Translations under genes and position numbers: made by a program
Shown here: positions 15,688 through 25,768 of the stretch, in pieces
Numbering within the stretch: position 1 is the first letter of the stretch
Layout of the letters: each line of letters opens with the position of its first letter
Notes under the pieces: model-generated
Databases searched by the model: none
What the model was told of the DNA's origin: nothing
Seen by the model: the letters and a program-made list of their open reading frames with translations, nothing else
Assembly (NCBI RefSeq): GCF_038003045.1
Contig: NZ_JBBOOK010000001.1
Coordinates: forward strand, 806,001-870,000
DNA length: 64,000 bases
Direction: 5' to 3'
Source: Sporosarcina sp. FSL W7-1349
GTDB taxonomy: Bacteria; Bacillota; Bacilli; Bacillales_A; Planococcaceae

Positions 15688-16467
15688 TTATTTAAAACCG
15701 TATTTTCGTAACGTCTCCAGCCCTTTGTCACTCATCAAGTAATCTAGAAATGACTGCGCAGCCTTTTCGTGTTCAGATTCCCGAATAATCGCGCCCGGAT
15801 AGATGATCGGGGAATGCCATTCGTCATCCGCTTTCGCCAACACCTTCACTTTGTCCGAAATGACGGCGTCGCTCGAATAGACAACCCCAAGATCTGCATT
15901 CCCCATCTCAACATGCGTCAATACTTGCCGGACATCGGATCCGAGCACGAGTTTTTCTTGGAGCGGCTCCCATAATCCGAGATGTTCGAACACTTCCTTT
16001 GAATACCGGCCAACGGGCACCGTTTCTGGTTCTCCTATCGCAAAATGCTGGATGGAACCAAGGTCAATCTTTTTGAATGAAGGGATTTCCAATGTTGAGT
16101 CCTTGGCCGAAATCAATACAAGAGAATTCGACGTGAAATCGACACGAGAATCATCCACGACTAACCCCTTCGCCCCCAACTTATCCATATCCTTTTCGCT
16201 TGCCGATAAAAAGACGTCCACAGGCGCGCCTTGTTCAATTTGGGTTGCCAATTTTCCGGAGCTCCCGAAATTGAATATTAATGTTACGCCTTCATGCTGA
16301 CTCTCATATGTACGTTGAATATCCGTCAAGGCATCCGTCAGACTGGCTGCCGCCGACACGAGCAATTCCACTTCCGGCGTTTGCGCGTTCTCCGATCCCC
16401 CACCTGAGCAGCCGAACAGTAAGGAGGAGAATAAAATGACGGACAGCAATAGAGAAACTCTCTTCAT
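15688..16467 (-). CDS. modA: Molybdate-binding lipoprotein ModA
   Basis: The 259-aa protein starts with a lipoprotein signal peptide (LLFGCSGGG, lipobox Cys near 20). The mature part has the ModA signatures LLVSAAASLTDALTDIQRTY, then FNFGSSGKLATQIEQGAPVD and VFLSASEKDMD. The SAAASL and SSGKLA segments supply the oxyanion-binding serines in this family. It is the first gene of modABC; the start at 16467 follows AGAGGTAATT. It captures molybdate (possibly tungstate) outside the membrane. I saw no ModE box. Confidence 0.93.
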   Translation of the reverse strand: MKRVSLLLSVILFSSLLFGCSGGGSENAQTPEVELLVSAAASLTDALTDIQRTYESQHEGVTLIFNFGSSGKLATQIEQGAPVDVFLSASEKDMDKLGAKGLVVDDSRVDFTSNSLVLISAKDSTLEIPSFKKIDLGSIQHFAIGEPETVPVGRYSKEVFEHLGLWEPLQEKLVLGSDVRQVLTHVEMGNADLGVVYSSDAVISDKVKVLAKADDEWHSPIIYPGAIIRESEHEKAAQSFLDYLMSDKGLETLRKYGFK

Positions 16468-16735
16468 TATACCAATTACCTCTTTCTATTAATGGAAATC
16501 GCATATAATTCCTTATCATTGAACGTACCACACTCCAACGAAAATGGTATACAGATGCGCTCAACCAGTTCATTCAGATGGATAGAATTTAACACCATGG
16601 CATTCCTCAGTAAGTTGTTCAACTTTTCTAAACATTGCTTGATAGGAAAGTGAAAATATGCTACAGTTGAAAGAACTTCGAACGAGCGCTCAATCATTAC
16701 TATTATCTATATTTTTAATTGCGAGGGGGATTCTG

Positions 16736-17737
16736 ATGAAAGCGATTGTATTACGAGAAACTGGTGGGCCTAATCAAGTACGATACGAAGAAGTGGAAGT
16801 TCCGACGCCGAAATCCGATGAAGTGGTAATTCGACTGAAATATGCAGCGTTAAACCGAAGAGATTTATGGATCACGTATGGTATGTACCCGGGGATGCAG
16901 CTACCGTCCATTTTAGGTTCGGATGGGGCTGGTGAAGTGGTTGCAGTCGGAGATCAAGTGACCAATATCCAGACTGGCAGTGCGGTTGTCATCAATCCTA
17001 GTTTAAATTGGGGGGAAAGTAGAGTCCATTATAGCCCGGAACATCGGACTTTAGGAATGCCATCCGATGGGACGTTTGCCGAATATGTAACTGTTGCGGC
17101 TGAAAACGTCTATGCGAAACCGGACCATCTTTCCTGGGAAGAGGCAGCTGCGGTGCCATTGGCGGGCTTAACCGCATACCGCGCTCTCATGTATAGGGGT
17201 AGTCTGCAAGAGGGCGAGAATGTTCTCATTCCAGGTATAGGGGGCGGCGTTGCATTGACCGCATTACAGATTGCGGTCGCTCATGGGGCGAATGTCTATG
17301 TCACCTCGAGCAGCGATGCAAAACTCGAAAAGGCCAAACAGCTAGGGGCGGCAGGCGGGGTGAACTATCGCTCAGACAATTGGGTAAAAGAGATGAAGAA
17401 ACTGATGGGCGGCGCTGATCTTGTCATCGATGGGATTGGCGGCGAAAACTTTAATCATATGGTCGCGTTAGCAAACCCGGCTGGACGGATCGTCAACTAT
17501 GGAGCGACGATGGGGCCGATTAAAGAACTCGTACTCCCCCGCATCTTCTTCAAGCATCTCGATATTCGAGGGACGACAATGGGTAGTCCGGAAGATTTCA
17601 AGGAAATGCTCCAATTTTTTGAAGAACATCGGGTATCGCCGTATATCGAACAATCATTCCCGCTCGAAGCAGCCGCCGACGCGCTGGTCTACATGGAAAA
17701 GGGAGAGAATTTCGGGAAGATCACTTTGGAAATATAG
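16736..17737 (+). CDS. MDR-superfamily oxidoreductase (quinone oxidoreductase-like, zinc-type fold)
   Basis: The start is ATG 16736 after GAGGGGGA; a longer in-frame extension from 16658 has no ribosome site. The 333-aa protein has the GroES-like N-terminal domain (YAALNRRDLWITYGMYPG, then LGSDGAGEVVAVG) and a Rossmann domain with the NAD(P)-binding GIGGGVALTALQIAVAHGA. The catalytic zinc ligand pattern GHE is replaced by GSD, so it is likely a zinc-free quinone oxidoreductase-like or enoyl reductase-like member. The reductant is probably NADPH. It stands alone, divergent from modABC, with a strong terminator behind it. Confidence 0.87.
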   Translation: MKAIVLRETGGPNQVRYEEVEVPTPKSDEVVIRLKYAALNRRDLWITYGMYPGMQLPSILGSDGAGEVVAVGDQVTNIQTGSAVVINPSLNWGESRVHYSPEHRTLGMPSDGTFAEYVTVAAENVYAKPDHLSWEEAAAVPLAGLTAYRALMYRGSLQEGENVLIPGIGGGVALTALQIAVAHGANVYVTSSSDAKLEKAKQLGAAGGVNYRSDNWVKEMKKLMGGADLVIDGIGGENFNHMVALANPAGRIVNYGATMGPIKELVLPRIFFKHLDIRGTTMGSPEDFKEMLQFFEEHRVSPYIEQSFPLEAAADALVYMEKGENFGKITLEI

Positions 17738-17750
17738 TGATAATAATAAA

Positions 17751-17799
17751 GAGCTTCCCGGAAAGTCGGCGGTACCTGACTTTCCGGGAAGCTCCTTTT
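17751..17799. terminator. Strong bidirectional terminator
   Basis: A perfect 17-bp stem, 17751-17767 (GAGCTTCCCGGAAAGTC) with 17778-17794, has a 10-nt loop and is followed by TTTTAT. Preceding A-rich sequence gives a T-tract on the other strand. It separates the convergent oxidoreductase and DUF4097 genes. Confidence 0.85.
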
Positions 17800-18637
17800 A
17801 TTGGACGACAATGGCGCCGACATCCGTTTTCAGTTTGATCAAGTTCTTCCCGTCTCCGTAGACGGTCTTGCTGTTTTTCGAGCCGAAGATATTTATGGAG
17901 CCGACGTCTGTTTCAGCAAGGATCGTCGCGTTCGTCGGTTCTTTTTTCGTCTGGACGGAAATTTTTCCGACATCAGTCTTCAAATCGATCGATCGGTCCA
18001 AATCCGGCGTCTTCAGCGAAATCATCCCCGTATCCGTCTTCGCTGTAATTTCACCTTCCACCTGGTCGAGTTCGATCAGTCCATTATCCGTTTCTACGCG
18101 CACCACGTCTGCTTCAACTTCTGTTACGGCGATTTTGCCATTATCCGTTTCTACATCCAATTCACTCATCTGAAGTCCCTCGACTGAAATCTTGCCGTTA
18201 TCGCTTTTCACTTGGAAAGACTCATATTGCTTTTCGGGCACTTCGATCACGACCGTCACAGGCTTGTAACCGAATGGGAGGAACCCCCATATTTTCTTGT
18301 CCTTCAACTTGACTGTCAACATGCCATCTTCTATTTGCGCTTTCACCAAACCTTTGCGCTGTCCCTTTTTACCGACAACTTCAATCGTCGCCGTGTCATC
18401 TTTCGACGGCCGGATCTCCACGACGGCATTTGACCCACTCACGTGAAGCCGTTCAAATGAATCCGTCATCACAACGGATTTATCAAAGCCGAATAATGAA
18501 TGGATCGCATACCTGACCCCGAACACCCCCGCAATCAAAACCACAATGACGATAATCAGCTTATTCCGCACTCGCCCTTCCACCTTTCCCTGAATCCTTC
18601 CCTCTCTTATTCCTAGTATAGGATAGAACGATTCCAT
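17798..18637 (-). CDS. DUF4097-type membrane-anchored beta-strand repeat protein
   Basis: Up to 279 aa if started at ATG 18637. A TATACT -10-like element inside that N-terminus makes a GTG near 18583 or 18571 (VEGRVRNK or VRNK) a likely start. One hydrophobic helix (LIIVIVVLIAGVFGVRYAI) anchors it. The rest is a right-handed beta-helix built of short repeats such as KSDNGKIS, ETDNGKIA, ETDNGLIE, KTDTGMIS, KTDVGKIS and ETDVGSIN. That regular spacing of D-G-I is the DUF4097 family mark. Family members often sit with PspC-like or envelope-stress genes, but none is adjacent here. The function is unknown. Confidence 0.78.
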   Translation of the reverse strand: MESFYPILGIREGRIQGKVEGRVRNKLIIVIVVLIAGVFGVRYAIHSLFGFDKSVVMTDSFERLHVSGSNAVVEIRPSKDDTATIEVVGKKGQRKGLVKAQIEDGMLTVKLKDKKIWGFLPFGYKPVTVVIEVPEKQYESFQVKSDNGKISVEGLQMSELDVETDNGKIAVTEVEADVVRVETDNGLIELDQVEGEITAKTDTGMISLKTPDLDRSIDLKTDVGKISVQTKKEPTNATILAETDVGSINIFGSKNSKTVYGDGKNLIKLKTDVGAIVVQ

Positions 18638-18769
18638 AGAGAACGGACTCCGGCTCTGTTTGATTTACGGCTTAGGTCGTAGTTTAACTTGAGTTTAAGG
18701 TCCTGGCATAAAGATAAGCAGTTTAAAAGCATGACATCTATATAAAACGTACTAAAGAAGTGGACATTA

Positions 18770-18990
18770 CCAGCCAACCGTTGCTTTCCGTTCCAGGCGG
18801 ACGCTTTCCGCGGGCACGGCTTCAATCAATCGAACAGCGAAGGGTTCGATTTGCCGTATTTCTGCGCCCTTTGCGGAAATTAAGGCATCCTCCTGTTGCC
18901 AAACGCTACGCTTTTTGGCACAAAGGCCGTTGCCTTCGCTGGAGTCGCCGCCCTACACTACAAGCAACTGGAGCCACCCATTACAAATCA
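18770..18990. repeat. Composite dispersed repeat holding a 60-bp element also found at 56329
   Basis: This 392-bp gap holds no gene that I trust. Positions 18828-18887 match 56329-56388 at 57 of 60 bases, with two hairpins: ATCGAA...TTCGAT and TTTCTGC...GC(G/A)GAAA. One of the three changes turns a T-A pair into a T-G pair, so the fold is kept. The flanks (GGCGGACGCTTTCCGCGGGC, left) recall a common Bacillaceae dispersed repeat; the 60-bp piece appears to sit inside it. That identity is from memory. Confidence 0.65.
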
Positions 18991-19028
18991 TTTATTCGTT
19001 CTATATAATGCCTTATTTGATTAAATTT

Positions 19029-20234
19029 CTATTCCGATTTTTCATAATAGAGCTCTTCATTCGACTCAAACTTATTGTAACGCAGCTTGAAGAGGGTGAA
19101 TAAATGGGACAATACGACTTTCAGTACGGCGTAGCCTGGTATTGCAAGAATGACGCCCGCCACTCCAAATAAGGAACCCGATGTCAACAAGACGAAAATG
19201 ATGGTGATCGGATGGATCCGCAACGTTTTCCCCATGATTTGCGGAGAAATGAACTTCCCGTCGACCAACTGGACAATAGTCCAAACAATCGCCAACTTCA
19301 AAAGCATGATCGGCGACGTGACAATGGCAATGATGACTGCTGGCGTGATCGCGATGATCGGGCCCAAATATGGGACGACACTCGTGAACATCGCCAATGT
19401 TCCAAGCAATAAGGCATAATCCATTCCAATGATCAAGAACCCGATCGAAACCATGATTCCGATACAGATAGAGACGAGGATCTGGCCTTGGATATATGCG
19501 CTGATCTGATGATCCGCATCGTGAAAAATGACTTCGGCATCATCGCGCATGCGAGGGGGCAGCATTTTCAAAATGACTTTCGGCAATTTTTCGCCGTCCT
19601 TCAAAAGATAAAACAAGATGAATGGCACCGTCACGATTGCCAAGATGAATCCGGTCAATGCCGAAAGGAAGGTGCTCACTCCGTTAGCAATGCCGCCCAC
19701 CATATCTGCAAACATCTTACCAACATTGCCAAGACCCGAGTCAAACAGGGAATTCACATTGATATTCAATTCATTATAATAAGAGGCGAAAATCGAAGTC
19801 TTGAAAAAGTCATCGATATTGATCAACAACTGCCTGAAATAGGTCGGAAAATCTTCGACCAAATTGTGGAACTGGGTTCGTAAAAATGGGAAGACGAGGA
19901 AGATCAGCAATGTAATCAAACCGATCATCCCGACGAAAAGGATCAAAATCCCCCACACCCGCTTCACCTTCGCCTTTTCCAACAGCCTTAAGATCGGACG
20001 CAATAAATAATAGGCAATCGTTGCTAAGATGACAGGCAAGACGACGGTCGAGAAGAACACTTTGATCGGATAAAAAATAAAGGATATATGTTGGTACACG
20101 AGGATGATCAAACCGATTAATAATACGGAAACGAGAACGAAAAGCGTCGTCTGTCCCCCGAGAAACCGGATGACATTCGACAGCTTCCCATCCTTCTTTT
20201 CATTCCTCGCTTGCGCTGGCTTTTTTTCGTCCAT
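19029..20234 (-). CDS. AI-2E family (PerM/YtvI-like) membrane permease
   Basis: The 401-aa protein has a Lys-rich cytoplasmic start, then about seven or eight membrane segments. The family pattern includes KVFFSTVVLPVILATIAYYL near 90, a soluble amphipathic region in the middle, and the C-terminal VDGKFISPQIMGKTLRIHP, a hallmark of the AI-2E transporter family. It ends in a charged cytoplasmic tail (FESNEELYYEKSE). Members export autoinducer-like molecules or act as Na+/H+ antiporters; the substrate here is unknown. The start follows AAGGTGAAAGG. It is transcribed in the same direction as the LCP gene 44 bp upstream. Confidence 0.9.
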   Translation of the reverse strand: MDEKKPAQARNEKKDGKLSNVIRFLGGQTTLFVLVSVLLIGLIILVYQHISFIFYPIKVFFSTVVLPVILATIAYYLLRPILRLLEKAKVKRVWGILILFVGMIGLITLLIFLVFPFLRTQFHNLVEDFPTYFRQLLINIDDFFKTSIFASYYNELNINVNSLFDSGLGNVGKMFADMVGGIANGVSTFLSALTGFILAIVTVPFILFYLLKDGEKLPKVILKMLPPRMRDDAEVIFHDADHQISAYIQGQILVSICIGIMVSIGFLIIGMDYALLLGTLAMFTSVVPYLGPIIAITPAVIIAIVTSPIMLLKLAIVWTIVQLVDGKFISPQIMGKTLRIHPITIIFVLLTSGSLFGVAGVILAIPGYAVLKVVLSHLFTLFKLRYNKFESNEELYYEKSE

Positions 20235-20278
20235 AATTGTTACCTTTCACCTTCCTCCGAATTTATACCATTCCATTC

Positions 20279-21238
20279 TTAATCCAGCTTCATGCCGAGG
20301 AATTTCGAGATCGCTTCCCTATTCTTCTCCACATCGACTTCGATGACAGAGCCCGCGTGTGAATAGTTGGCGAATGAATAGGAACCTTCCACTGGCACTG
20401 TCATCGTTTCGACGTCCGCCCCCTTATTCATGAGGAGAGTGGCCGCGCGGGACAGTTCATCTTTTGTCGTAAGATCCGTTTTAATATAGCCCGATAAAGC
20501 GCCGGCCAGTTTCGGCACATGCAGCAGCATGCCTGGACTCATCGCCTCTTCCTTCATCGCGGAGATGATTTCCTGCTGTCTGCCGACCCGACCGAAATCC
20601 CCTTCCGCATCTGCCCGGAATCGTGCATAGCCCAATAATTCCTTGCCGTTCAACCGTTTCTTGCCCGGCGTCAAAGTGACCCCGATTTTTTCGGACATCT
20701 CTTTTTTCACGTCAATTTCCACGCCATTCGGGAATGCAATATCGACGATAGACTCGAAATTATCGAAGTCCACTGCGGCATAATGATGAATCGGAACACC
20801 GAACATTCCGGAGATTGTATCTTTAGTTGCTTGCACTCCCTTCAAGTAATACGCCGTATTCAACTTATACGATTTATAGCCGGGAATATCCGCATAGATG
20901 TCACGCATGAAAGAGATGACCCGGATTTTCTGCTCGCTTTTATCCCAAGACAGGACCATCATCGTATCGGTACGGGATTTTCCGCCTCCGTCATCGTCCG
21001 TTCCGAGCAATAGATAATTCTCCACGGTAGGATATTTCGGATCTACGGCATCCCCCTTAAAATCACCCGGGTTGATGACGTTTCCGCTTGCCAGTGACTT
21101 ACCGGCGTTATATTGGATATAGGAATAAGCTCCGATTCCTAAAAAACAAAGGGCCAATACGGTGAATAGTACGCGGCCGACCCGCAATCTTTTTTTTCTT
21201 CGCCTTCTAGGCATAGGCTCTCCATAATGATCTTCCAT
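20279..21238 (-). CDS. LytR-CpsA-Psr (LCP) family cell-wall polymer ligase
   Basis: The 319-aa protein has a basic cytoplasmic stretch (PRRRRKKRLR), one membrane anchor (VLFTVLALCFLGIGAYSYI) and an extracellular LCP domain. Key segments are LLLGTDDDGGGKSRTDTMMV, VISFMRDIYADIPG and the later FRADAEGDFGRVGRQQEIIS, which carry the conserved Asp and Arg residues that bind the pyrophosphate of lipid-linked polymers. Such enzymes attach wall teichoic acid or other glycopolymers to peptidoglycan. Bacillus members are TagT, TagU and TagV; I cannot say which one this is. Confidence 0.9.
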   Translation of the reverse strand: MEDHYGEPMPRRRRKKRLRVGRVLFTVLALCFLGIGAYSYIQYNAGKSLASGNVINPGDFKGDAVDPKYPTVENYLLLGTDDDGGGKSRTDTMMVLSWDKSEQKIRVISFMRDIYADIPGYKSYKLNTAYYLKGVQATKDTISGMFGVPIHHYAAVDFDNFESIVDIAFPNGVEIDVKKEMSEKIGVTLTPGKKRLNGKELLGYARFRADAEGDFGRVGRQQEIISAMKEEAMSPGMLLHVPKLAGALSGYIKTDLTTKDELSRAATLLMNKGADVETMTVPVEGSYSFANYSHAGSVIEVDVEKNREAISKFLGMKLD

Positions 21239-21434
21239 CCGCGTATTCCTCCAAATTCTTATCTATGTAGTAGGACGGCAAGGCCTCGTCCGGGTTGCAC
21301 AGTGTCATGAAGATTATAGCATATTACCCATAGCGGGCACTGTGTGTTTTGCCCTAACGGAGGAAGCGGAATGAATGCGCGTCCTGGAGTCCAACCTGCT
21401 ACAATGGAAGAATGGATATGGAGGTGTATTTACA

Positions 21435-21953
21435 ATGAAAGAAAAAGCGGCATTTGCAGGCGGTTGCTTCTGGTGCATGGTCAAACCGTTCAAAGAATGG
21501 GACGGCATCGAAGACGTCGTTTCGGGATATATGGGTGGACAACTGGAACATCCAACTTATGAAGATGTCAAAAAAGGGGATTCCGGTCATTTGGAAGTGG
21601 TCGAGATTACATACGATCCAGCGATTTTTTCCTATGAACAGCTTCTTGATGTGTATTGGCAACAAATCGATCCGACCGATGCGGGAGGCCAATTCCAAGA
21701 CCGTGGCGATTCGTATACGACTGCTATTTTTTATTACACGGACGTGCAACGAACACTCGCGGAAGTTTCCAAATCGAAGCTGGCAACAAGCGGAAAGTTC
21801 CAAAAACCAATTGTTACGGAAATCCGGCCAGCGGAAACATTCTATCCGGCGGAAGAATATCACCAGGACTATTATCTGAAGGAAAAAGAGCATTATAAAG
21901 AAGATCGGGCGCAATCAGGACGGGATGAATTTCTATCCAAGCATTGGGCTTAA
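21435..21953 (+). CDS. msrA: Peptide methionine sulfoxide reductase MsrA
   Basis: The start is ATG 21435 after GGAGGTG, giving 172 aa. The active site GGCFWC is at residues 9-14, with Cys11 as the catalytic residue. [32 protein letters not shown] and YHQDYYLKE complete the MsrA pattern. It reduces S-methionine sulfoxide in proteins and is cytoplasmic. It is not fused to MsrB and no msrB is next to it. The gene stands alone and ends at a strong terminator shared with the chemoreceptor gene. Confidence 0.95.
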   Translation: MKEKAAFAGGCFWCMVKPFKEWDGIEDVVSGYMGGQLEHPTYEDVKKGDSGHLEVVEITYDPAIFSYEQLLDVYWQQIDPTDAGGQFQDRGDSYTTAIFYYTDVQRTLAEVSKSKLATSGKFQKPIVTEIRPAETFYPAEEYHQDYYLKEKEHYKEDRAQSGRDEFLSKHWA

Positions 21954-21969
21954 TTGAATCATTTCAAAC

Positions 21970-22006
21970 AAATAACCGTCCTCCTGTTTTCGGGGGACGG
22001 TTATTT
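21970..22006. terminator. Bidirectional terminator between msrA and the chemoreceptor
   Basis: AAATAACCGTCC (21970-21981) pairs perfectly with GGACGGTTATTT (21995-22006). Each side supplies A/T-rich sequence for either direction. Confidence 0.85.
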
Positions 22007-22011
22007 CGCTA

Positions 22012-24024
22012 TTATTCTATTTCGTTTTCCGAAATATGAAATCGTTCGATTGTTTTGCTTAGATCCTCGCTAAGCATCGATAGTTTTTCCGCGGTTTCCG
22101 TCACGGACTGAATCGCTGAGAGCTGTTCCTCGGTCGAGGCGCTCACCTCTTCACAAGCGGCAGCGGTTTCCTGTGCTGTTGCCGCCATCGTCTGGATCGT
22201 CTGGGCCACTTCGTCTTTATAAGAAGACACGCTTTGAATTTGATCGTAGATTCCTTCGATGGAATGTTGCATCGTTTTCATCAAGGAGGAAATTTCATCG
22301 AAAGTCAGCTCCGTCTCCGTAACGACACGGCCTTGTCGATTAAAATTATCAATGGTTTCCGTCATTTGCTCGGTCACGGATTTCGACTCGGCTTGCAGTT
22401 CCAAGATAGTTGCTTTTACTTGTTCCGTCGAACGGGCGGATTGTTCGGCGAGTTTCCGGACTTCATCCGCAACGACCGCGAACCCTTTTCCGTGTTCCCC
22501 GGCCCGAGCCGCTTCAATACTGGCATTTAACGCCAGAAGATTCGTCTGCGAAGAAATTTCGGTAATGGTTTCCATGACACCGCCGATTGCATTCACTTTA
22601 CTTCCCAGATGACTAATCGCATTCGTCATCGTTTGTAAATCGGCTTCCCAATCAGTGAAGGAATGCTTCAGTTGCTGCATCTGGCCTTGGCCGTTCGTGT
22701 TCATGTCGTCGGCTTTTTTCGCAATTTCGGTCATCGAACTGGCTTTTTCCGTAATTTCGTTGATCTGCACTCCGAGCAGCTCAGCTTTCTCCGTTACCGT
22801 TTCCGCGTCTTCTGCCGATCTGACCGCGCCTTCCGCAATTTCACCAACTGCCTTGGCAACCTCCAAACTGGATTCACTAGTCGCCTCCGAAATAGCGCTC
22901 AGATTACTGGATGTGCCGCGTACATTTTCTGCTGATCCACTGACAACCGTCAAAAGGCTGTTCATCTGATCGATCATGGTGTTGAAATACGTTCCCAATT
23001 CCCCGATTTCATCCTTGGATCGGATTGACGAACGAACAGTCAAATCTCCTTCGGCAACAGAATTCATCAATTGCTTCAAAAGTCCAACCGGCTTCAGCGT
23101 TCGACTGATCAGCGTATACAGACAAATGAAAATGACAAGCAGGGTAGCGAGCGCCACGACCAACATGGAATTCCGCAACTGGGAAGCCATCGCTCCAATT
23201 TCCTTTTCATCATAGACGGCCCCGATTTTCCAGCCCAATTTAGGCATGGTCGTGTAAACGAGGACATGGTCCACACCCGTCTGGTTGTAGTAGGTTGCCC
23301 CATGTTCATTGCCTTTTTCATACATTTCGGCAATAAACGGCAAGTCCATCATATTCTTGCTTTGTTCCGTAGGATGCGAAATGGCTGTCCCCGTTTCGTC
23401 CAAGATAATCGGGAATCCTCCATAACCTACCTGGGCATGGGAAACCTCCGAAGTGAAAGCGGAAAGCTCCATCGTGATTCCGATGACCCCTGCCACTTCC
23501 CCATTTACTTGAACCGCTTTCGCTGCGGTAATGGCATAGTCATTCGTGGCTGCGTCAATATAAGGATCTGTCCAAAATACGCCTTCCGGATTGCCGGCAG
23601 CTCCCTGATACCAGCCGCGGCTCGTCGGGTCGAACCCTTCCTCAATATCTGCCGCAGGTATATGGACCATTTGTTTATCCGGCGTCGCATAGTAGATGAA
23701 AGCCGTTTCCTGATGAACGTCTAAAAATTGGCTTAATTCTTCTTCCAACGAACCTAATTCTGTATTCGGCCCATCTTGTAAAGAAGCTTCGTAATACGCT
23801 GAGAACGTATCAGATTTTGACAATTGATCCAACCCTTTTTCAAATTGAACCAAAAACTTTTCGATGGATCGCCCCATCTCTCTTACAAGTGCTCCGCTTG
23901 AATCGATCGTATTCTCTTCCGATCGACCTTTCACTTGCGAACTGCTAATTAGTGTCATGATGCTGATCCCCACTAGAAAAACTACCATGACGGCTATAAT
24001 TATCTTTGTTTTGATTGATTTCAC
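22012..24024 (-). CDS. Methyl-accepting chemotaxis protein with extracellular dCache domain
   Basis: The 670-aa receptor starts with a membrane helix ([19 protein letters not shown]). The extracellular region of about 260 residues has a double-Cache sensor; [11 protein letters not shown] and the [19 protein letters not shown] strand are typical of amino-acid and small-molecule ligand binding. A second TM helix ([20 protein letters not shown]) is followed by a HAMP domain and a long signalling coiled coil. The tip is [20 protein letters not shown] then [20 protein letters not shown], which couples to CheW/CheA. The ligand is unknown. It shares a terminator with msrA. Confidence 0.95.
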   Translation of the reverse strand: MKSIKTKIIIAVMVVFLVGISIMTLISSSQVKGRSEENTIDSSGALVREMGRSIEKFLVQFEKGLDQLSKSDTFSAYYEASLQDGPNTELGSLEEELSQFLDVHQETAFIYYATPDKQMVHIPAADIEEGFDPTSRGWYQGAAGNPEGVFWTDPYIDAATNDYAITAAKAVQVNGEVAGVIGITMELSAFTSEVSHAQVGYGGFPIILDETGTAISHPTEQSKNMMDLPFIAEMYEKGNEHGATYYNQTGVDHVLVYTTMPKLGWKIGAVYDEKEIGAMASQLRNSMLVVALATLLVIFICLYTLISRTLKPVGLLKQLMNSVAEGDLTVRSSIRSKDEIGELGTYFNTMIDQMNSLLTVVSGSAENVRGTSSNLSAISEATSESSLEVAKAVGEIAEGAVRSAEDAETVTEKAELLGVQINEITEKASSMTEIAKKADDMNTNGQGQMQQLKHSFTDWEADLQTMTNAISHLGSKVNAIGGVMETITEISSQTNLLALNASIEAARAGEHGKGFAVVADEVRKLAEQSARSTEQVKATILELQAESKSVTEQMTETIDNFNRQGRVVTETELTFDEISSLMKTMQHSIEGIYDQIQSVSSYKDEVAQTIQTMAATAQETAAACEEVSASTEEQLSAIQSVTETAEKLSMLSEDLSKTIERFHISENEIE

Positions 24025-24232
24025 GTAAGTGCTCCTTCCTACGCTTAAGATGCTAAGTACGAATGATTCATCGACCTAAAGTCCGTATTGTTTAGTTTTA
24101 ATAAAAATAAAAAATCATTAAAAATTTTTAGATATTTTAAAGAAGACAAGCTCCTTTATATCCTCTATGAATAAAACCTCAAAAATTCGACGAGTACTGT
24201 CTATAGCCGATTTGTGCCTGGAGGAGTTAATC

Positions 24233-25768
24233 GTGGGAATTTCCGAAAGAAGGAACACTTCAAACGACCAAAAGAAGATGGAACAATCCTTTTCCACTGA
24301 TCTTGATTTGAATGTAAGTCTACTAAAAGAAGCATTCTCCTCTCCGACCAATCAATCGCTTAAACTACGAAATATTACTGTTCTGCAAGGGACAAAAAAA
24401 GGCGTTATTTTATTCATCGAAGGCACTGTAGATACAAAAGCTATAGAGGAAAACATTATCAAACCACTATTGAAAGTTACTGACATTCCAAATGAGGATG
24501 GCATGTCAGTAGTAGCAGATAGTGTGCTAATCAACACAGGTTCAAAGCAACTAACAAAGTTAAGGGATGCTGTTAAGTATTTATTGCGCGGCAACACTCT
24601 AATTTTGTTTGAGGGTGAAGACGTGGCAATATCGGCGGAAACAACCGGCTTTGAAAATCGAAGTGTAACTGAACCGACAGTTGAGAACGTGGTTAGAGGA
24701 CCAAAAGAATCATTCAACGAATCAATGGCTGTCAATCAGTCGCTCATCCGAAAACAGATTAAAGACAGTCGGTTGCTGTGCGAAACAATGACGGTCGGGA
24801 ATAGTTTCGTCAAAGACGTCTCAATCATGTATATAAAGGGTGTGGCCGACGAGGAACTATTGAATGAAGTGAAAAAAAAGATTAATGAGCTCGAAAGTGA
24901 TTTGATCCAGAACCTTTCCATATTAGAACAATATGTAGAAAGCAGAACCTATTCAATCGTGCCTTCTACACTTTTGACGGAAAGGCCGGATCGGGCATGT
25001 TCCTTTCTTCTGGAGGGTCATATTGTGTTATTAATGGAAAGTTCACCATATGCTTTAGTTGTTCCCGTCACTTTTTGGTCCATGTTTCATACGATTGAAG
25101 ACCAATACCTCCGCTGGGCGTATGCGAACTTTATCCGCATCATTACGTTAATATCTGTTTTTATCGCTCTCTATACGCCTGCAATTTACTTGGCGGTTAG
25201 CACATTTCATATTGAAATGCTGCCTCCAGATCTTTTGTTCGCCATCGCGGCGACGAGGGAAGTCGTACCGGTCCCTGTTTTATGGGAAATCATTTTACTG
25301 GAAATTGTGTTTGAGATTTTAAGGGCGGCGGGCATACGAATCCCATCGGTAATCGGCCCAACAATTGGCATCGTGGGAGCACTTATATTAGGACAAGCAG
25401 CGGTCCAGGCGAATCTCGTCAGTCCAATCCTGGTCATCGTTGTCGCAATAACAGGGTTGTCTTCTTTTGTCATCCAAGATTTGAATTTAGGTTTCATGAT
25501 AAGAATCCTGCGTTTTGCCTTTATTTTCATTGCAAATTTCATGGGATTTTTCGGAATTTTTTTAGCCACCGCGTGTCTATTCGCTTATTTGGTTTCTTTA
25601 AAATCTTTCAATGTACCTTTTTTAGCACCCTTCGCTCCTTATTTTCGTTCGCCAAAAGGATTGGTCTTGCGTCCTTCGATATGGAAGCAAGCGCTGCTCC
25701 CTTTTTATGCAAGTCGTCAAAATGAAGAAAGTCGTAATAATCCGAAAGCAGGTTCAAACAATGATTAA
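24233..25768 (+). CDS. Spore germinant receptor subunit A (GerA family)
   Basis: The start is GTG 24233 after GGAGGAG; a longer in-frame ATG at 24167 lacks a ribosome site. The 511-aa protein has an N-terminal soluble region of about 240 residues (LNVSLLKEAFSSPTNQSLKL), the PSTLLTERPDRACSFLLEGH motif and a membrane half with about five helices. IRIPSVIGPTIGIVGALILG is a strong GerA mark. It sits in the spore inner membrane and takes part in germinant sensing with the B and C subunits. First gene of a four-gene operon; the next gene overlaps it by 8 bp. The germinant is unknown. Confidence 0.95.
   Translation: MGISERRNTSNDQKKMEQSFSTDLDLNVSLLKEAFSSPTNQSLKLRNITVLQGTKKGVILFIEGTVDTKAIEENIIKPLLKVTDIPNEDGMSVVADSVLINTGSKQLTKLRDAVKYLLRGNTLILFEGEDVAISAETTGFENRSVTEPTVENVVRGPKESFNESMAVNQSLIRKQIKDSRLLCETMTVGNSFVKDVSIMYIKGVADEELLNEVKKKINELESDLIQNLSILEQYVESRTYSIVPSTLLTERPDRACSFLLEGHIVLLMESSPYALVVPVTFWSMFHTIEDQYLRWAYANFIRIITLISVFIALYTPAIYLAVSTFHIEMLPPDLLFAIAATREVVPVPVLWEIILLEIVFEILRAAGIRIPSVIGPTIGIVGALILGQAAVQANLVSPILVIVVAITGLSSFVIQDLNLGFMIRILRFAFIFIANFMGFFGIFLATACLFAYLVSLKSFNVPFLAPFAPYFRSPKGLVLRPSIWKQALLPFYASRQNEESRNNPKAGSNND

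Noticed and set aside
22234..22612. Plus-strand frames opposite the chemoreceptor signalling domain
   Set aside because: Shadow frames of a conserved helical domain, no ribosome sites and no family match.
24166..24200. Sigma-G promoter before the first ger operon
   Set aside because: TGAATA at 24168 has no well-spaced -10 better than 4 of 7; kept out of the feature list.
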